Shown in pieces: positions 61,541 to 64,000 of a DNA stretch of 64,000 nucleotides (its first letter is position 1; each line of letters begins with the position of its first letter). The notes below the pieces were generated by a model. It saw nothing but the letters and a program-made list of their open reading frames with translations. It did no database searches and was not told where the DNA came from. Position numbers and translations under genes: made by a program. Location of the stretch: the NCBI GenBank assembly GCA_024234995.1, contig JACKNF010000009.1, positions 1 to 64,000 of the forward strand, given 5' to 3'. This DNA comes from Gammaproteobacteria bacterium. Lineage in GTDB: Bacteria; Pseudomonadota; Gammaproteobacteria; Competibacterales; Competibacteraceae.

Positions 61541-62140
61541 TCACTGTCTGTTTGTGCGAATAGCGTTCGCTAATTCGAGGCTAAGCGCTGCCAGCGCGGT
61601 ACTGTGTGCGGCCACCAGCGCTTCGTAGTCCGAGGACGCCACTGGCGATAGATGCTCGAACCGTTTGGTGATCAGTGGCTTACCTGTGCTCTCATCGAGT
61701 AGCGTCCAGATGGCATTGAGGGTGACTTCCTTGCCGGGACGGCCATCGAATTGCTGGACATCAATAGCGAATCGATAACGAAGATCCAACGGTTCTGAAC
61801 TTGGATAGCCATGCACCCGGTGCGTGGCTAGCAGCCGGGATAGATTCTCGATCAGTACCCGGGTGAAATCTTCTTGGAGAGAGCCGCCCCAACGATGGAA
61901 TTCATCGATGTCAAGCCGGTTGGCAGTGGTTCGGGTTACGATCTGTGGCCGATCCAGGAATTCAGGAATGGTGATGGGACCGACACCAATGATATCGCTG
62001 TGGGATACGCCGGTTTGGGCAGTCTGCAAAGACGTATTGAGTGGGCTCAGGGTATAAAATGCAGTAGGCGGTGTGCTGCCGCAGCCTATCAGCATAAAAA
62101 TCCCAATCATGGCACAGATGATCCGGCTGTGTAGAGACAT
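61541..62140 (-). CDS. pqiC: PqiC-type membrane integrity lipoprotein
   Basis: A 199-residue outer-membrane lipoprotein. The lipobox MLIGC places the lipidated Cys at residue 20, followed by STPPTAFYTLSPL, characteristic of PqiC/ABC-type transport auxiliary lipoproteins, and GVGPITIPEFLDRPQIVTR. PqiC forms an outer-membrane ring on the PqiB tunnel for lipid trafficking. It lies five bases after pqiB and completes the operon. Confidence 0.92.
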   Translation of the reverse strand: MSLHSRIICAMIGIFMLIGCGSTPPTAFYTLSPLNTSLQTAQTGVSHSDIIGVGPITIPEFLDRPQIVTRTTANRLDIDEFHRWGGSLQEDFTRVLIENLSRLLATHRVHGYPSSEPLDLRYRFAIDVQQFDGRPGKEVTLNAIWTLLDESTGKPLITKRFEHLSPVASSDYEALVAAHSTALAALSLELANAIRTNRQ

Positions 62141-62145
62141 CGCAC

Positions 62146-63822
62146 TTACCTCGTCTTGCCTTGAATCAATGCTTCCGGATGCCGCTCAAGATAGTCTGTC
62201 AGCAATCTAAAGGAACGGGCGGCGGCTGATAGCTCTTTCAACATCCGTTGCACTTCCCGCTGAAGTGGCGAGTCTGCTGCCAGTGACTTTTCAGCGGTAC
62301 CTAAGGTTTTCTCGGCAGTCGTCAGGGCCTTATCTGCAGTTTCCAGAGTCTTTTGGAGTTGTTCCAAGCGTGCAGTCGCTTCGGGCAATGCACGGGTGTT
62401 GAGTTGATGAGTGAGTTTGGATGCTTCGATGGCTGTCTGGCGCAGCGCGGTTAGACTTTGCTGCAAATCGGTACCTATCTGCTCTAGAGGTAACCGCTGC
62501 AATTTTTCCAGAAACTTGGTTAGGACGTTTCTGATTTCTTCCAGCGATGTCGGGACTGTAGGCAATTCAGGGTACGGTTCCTTCCAGACAATCGTCCGGG
62601 GTGGCGAGCCGGGATAGACATCCAAATCGACGAAGAGAGCGCCAGTCAGTAGATTGCCAGTCTTAAGCTGCGCGCGCAGCCCTTTGGCAATGAGTTGGTC
62701 CCAGAGGTTCTTTTGGAACTGTTTAAATACGTGCTCATTGTCATAGTCGGGTGATGCACCGATCCATTGGAAGCGATCAGCCTCGATCTCGATGAGAACC
62801 GGGATTCGGGCAGTGAAGTCGTTGAGATCGAATTCTAACTTAACATCGATTACCTGGCCGATGCGAATGCCCCGGTATTCTACAGGCGCGCCTATCGTCA
62901 GTCCGCGGACCGAACCGGTAAAGTGCAATAACCAGTGGCTTTTATGGATATAACTGCCCTCTTGGACACTTTGCCGGTTGGGATATAAATGAAAAATTGC
63001 ACCTTCTTCAGCTAATTGTCTGGATTCAAGATTAATGGGTGTCTCGAAAGCGAGGCCGCCGATCATTAAGCTAACGACGGAAGCAGTGTCAACTTTGACG
63101 CCATTCGCGTCCAGAGTGATATCAAATCCAGAGGCATTCCAGAAATAAGTGTTGGTACGCACTAACTGATCATAAGGGGCATTGACAAAAATCTTGATTT
63201 CCACAGTTTGCCCGTTTTCGGAAAGCCGGTAACTTGTCACCTGTCCCACTTTGATGGCTCGAAAGTAAACTGGCGAGCCAACATCGAGCGAGCCAAGCTC
63301 AGCGGCGCGCAGCGTAAAGCGGCTTCCCATTTGGTCAGTCGTCACTGCAGGTGGCGTTTCTAATCCTGTAAAGGTATCGGTGCGTTGACCCGTGGCGACT
63401 GGATCAACGGCGATATAGGCGCCGGCGAATAGGGTGCCGAGTCCACTTACACGGCCGGCGGATACGCGCGCGCGCTCTACCCAAAACCGGGTTTTTTCCG
63501 TGAGATATTGTTCAGTGTCCTTAATCAGTTTGGCGGTCACAATCACCCGGGAAAGATCTTCTGTGAGTTTGATGCTGCTCACTTGCCCGAACTCGACATC
63601 TTTGTATTTAAGTTTAGTTTTGCCTGCTTCCAGTCCATCAGCGGTGCGAAAGGTGATGGTAATAGTGGGTCCCTGCTCGGAATAGGTTTTGTAGGCAAGC
63701 CAGGCACCAATGGCGAGGGCGACCAATGGAATGAGCCAAACCAGCGAGAAACGGCTGCGTTGTTCAAGGATGGCTTCAGGGAGCGGTGCAGCTGCAGGGC
63801 TATCGTTGTGCGGATCATTCAT
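62146..63822 (-). CDS. pqiB: MCE-domain intermembrane lipid transport protein PqiB
   Basis: A 558-residue protein with one N-terminal transmembrane helix (SLVWLIPLVALAIGAWLAY) and three MCE domains (starting about residues 50, 165 and 290; for example ITITFRTADGLEAGKTKLKYKDVEFG and FTGSVRGLTIGAPVEYRGIRIGQV), then a long coiled-coil C-terminus (Leu/Glu-rich, about 460-530). PqiB hexamers form a tunnel across the periplasm. Its ATG overlaps the pqiA end by eight bases. Confidence 0.93.
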   Translation of the reverse strand: MNDPHNDSPAAAPLPEAILEQRSRFSLVWLIPLVALAIGAWLAYKTYSEQGPTITITFRTADGLEAGKTKLKYKDVEFGQVSSIKLTEDLSRVIVTAKLIKDTEQYLTEKTRFWVERARVSAGRVSGLGTLFAGAYIAVDPVATGQRTDTFTGLETPPAVTTDQMGSRFTLRAAELGSLDVGSPVYFRAIKVGQVTSYRLSENGQTVEIKIFVNAPYDQLVRTNTYFWNASGFDITLDANGVKVDTASVVSLMIGGLAFETPINLESRQLAEEGAIFHLYPNRQSVQEGSYIHKSHWLLHFTGSVRGLTIGAPVEYRGIRIGQVIDVKLEFDLNDFTARIPVLIEIEADRFQWIGASPDYDNEHVFKQFQKNLWDQLIAKGLRAQLKTGNLLTGALFVDLDVYPGSPPRTIVWKEPYPELPTVPTSLEEIRNVLTKFLEKLQRLPLEQIGTDLQQSLTALRQTAIEASKLTHQLNTRALPEATARLEQLQKTLETADKALTTAEKTLGTAEKSLAADSPLQREVQRMLKELSAAARSFRLLTDYLERHPEALIQGKTR

Positions 63823-64000
63823 GATTTTTTTCCAAACTATCCCAGATCAATCGAGGATCGAAGGTGAGGGCAGCGAAGATGGTGATTACCACCACTGCTC
63901 CAAAAAAAACCGCGCCCGTCTCCGCGCGAATGGTCGCTAGATTTCCCAAATGCACCAGGGCGACAAGAATCGTCACCACATAGATATCCACCATAGACCA
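63815..64000 (-). CDS. pqiA: PqiA C-terminal end (cut by the window edge)
   Basis: The last 61 residues of an inner-membrane protein running off the right edge. It begins WSMVDIYVVTILVALVHLGN and ends SLEKNHE, with two hydrophobic segments around a short polar loop, as in the final part of PqiA/YebS. PqiA is the inner-membrane partner of PqiB. The overlap with pqiB and the following pqiC confirm the pqiABC order. Confidence 0.85.
   Translation of the reverse strand, partial: WSMVDIYVVTILVALVHLGNLATIRAETGAVFFGAVVVITIFAALTFDPRLIWDSLEKNHE

Overview
The window looks like chromosomal DNA of a Gram-negative gammaproteobacterium. The pointers are an LPS/Kdo block (kdsD-kdsC-lptC-lptA-lptB), outer-membrane lipoproteins (DolP, PqiC), a DiaA-DolP pair, and the order ibaG-murA-hisG-hisD-hisC with petABC-sspB nearby, which many gammaproteobacteria share. 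Gene content (cbb3 oxidase, bc1 complex, HPr kinase beside a nitrogen-type PTS, partly anaerobic-style cobalamin genes) fits a facultatively aerobic relative of the Chromatiales/Competibacteraceae. This placement is inferred from gene content, not from a search. No rRNA, tRNA, CRISPR array or intact insertion sequence was seen.

Layout. 1-10 kb: a truncated membrane protein, an isochorismatase-like hydrolase, a small unknown protein, an ArsS-like radical SAM enzyme, a candidate structured RNA, an RRM protein, a DedA-flavoprotein fusion, a DUF547 protein, a peroxiredoxin-like protein, and a translationally coupled symporter plus divergent metallophosphoesterase-like protein. 10-20 kb: an ECF sigma factor with a zinc-finger anti-sigma-like partner, then ccoNOQP and ccoG-fixH-ccoI-ccoS, ending in a 33-residue membrane peptide and a terminator. 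20-23 kb: birA (catalytic part only), coaX, diaA, dolP. 23-35 kb, mostly minus strand: sspB, petCBA, a Nif3-family protein, hisC, a diguanylate cyclase that separates hisC from hisD, hisG, murA and ibaG.

35-48 kb, plus strand: a ppdK gene broken by more than a dozen indels, then kdsD-kdsC-lptCAB-rpoN-hpf and ptsN-hprK-rapZ-ptsH-ptsI, coupling envelope synthesis to sigma-54 and PTS signalling. 48-54 kb: an NmrA-type protein, an esterase and five cobalamin genes. 54-64 kb: a GlpD-like flavoprotein, an AT-rich stretch with a chemoreceptor, an IS701-like transposase relic and an orphan periplasmic binding protein, then aquaporin Z and pqiABC (pqiA cut by the window edge).

The most notable items are: the branched inverted-repeat structure at 3006-3080; the clustered frameshifts in ppdK in an otherwise frameshift-free window; the tiny membrane gene closing the cbb3 assembly operon; the symporter/metallophosphoesterase-like pair; and the AT-rich chemosensory patch with a transposase relic. 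Relative to the usual gammaproteobacterial order, the mla genes, sspA and an algW/degS-type protease are missing from their expected places. No wholly new multi-gene system could be demonstrated from sequence alone.
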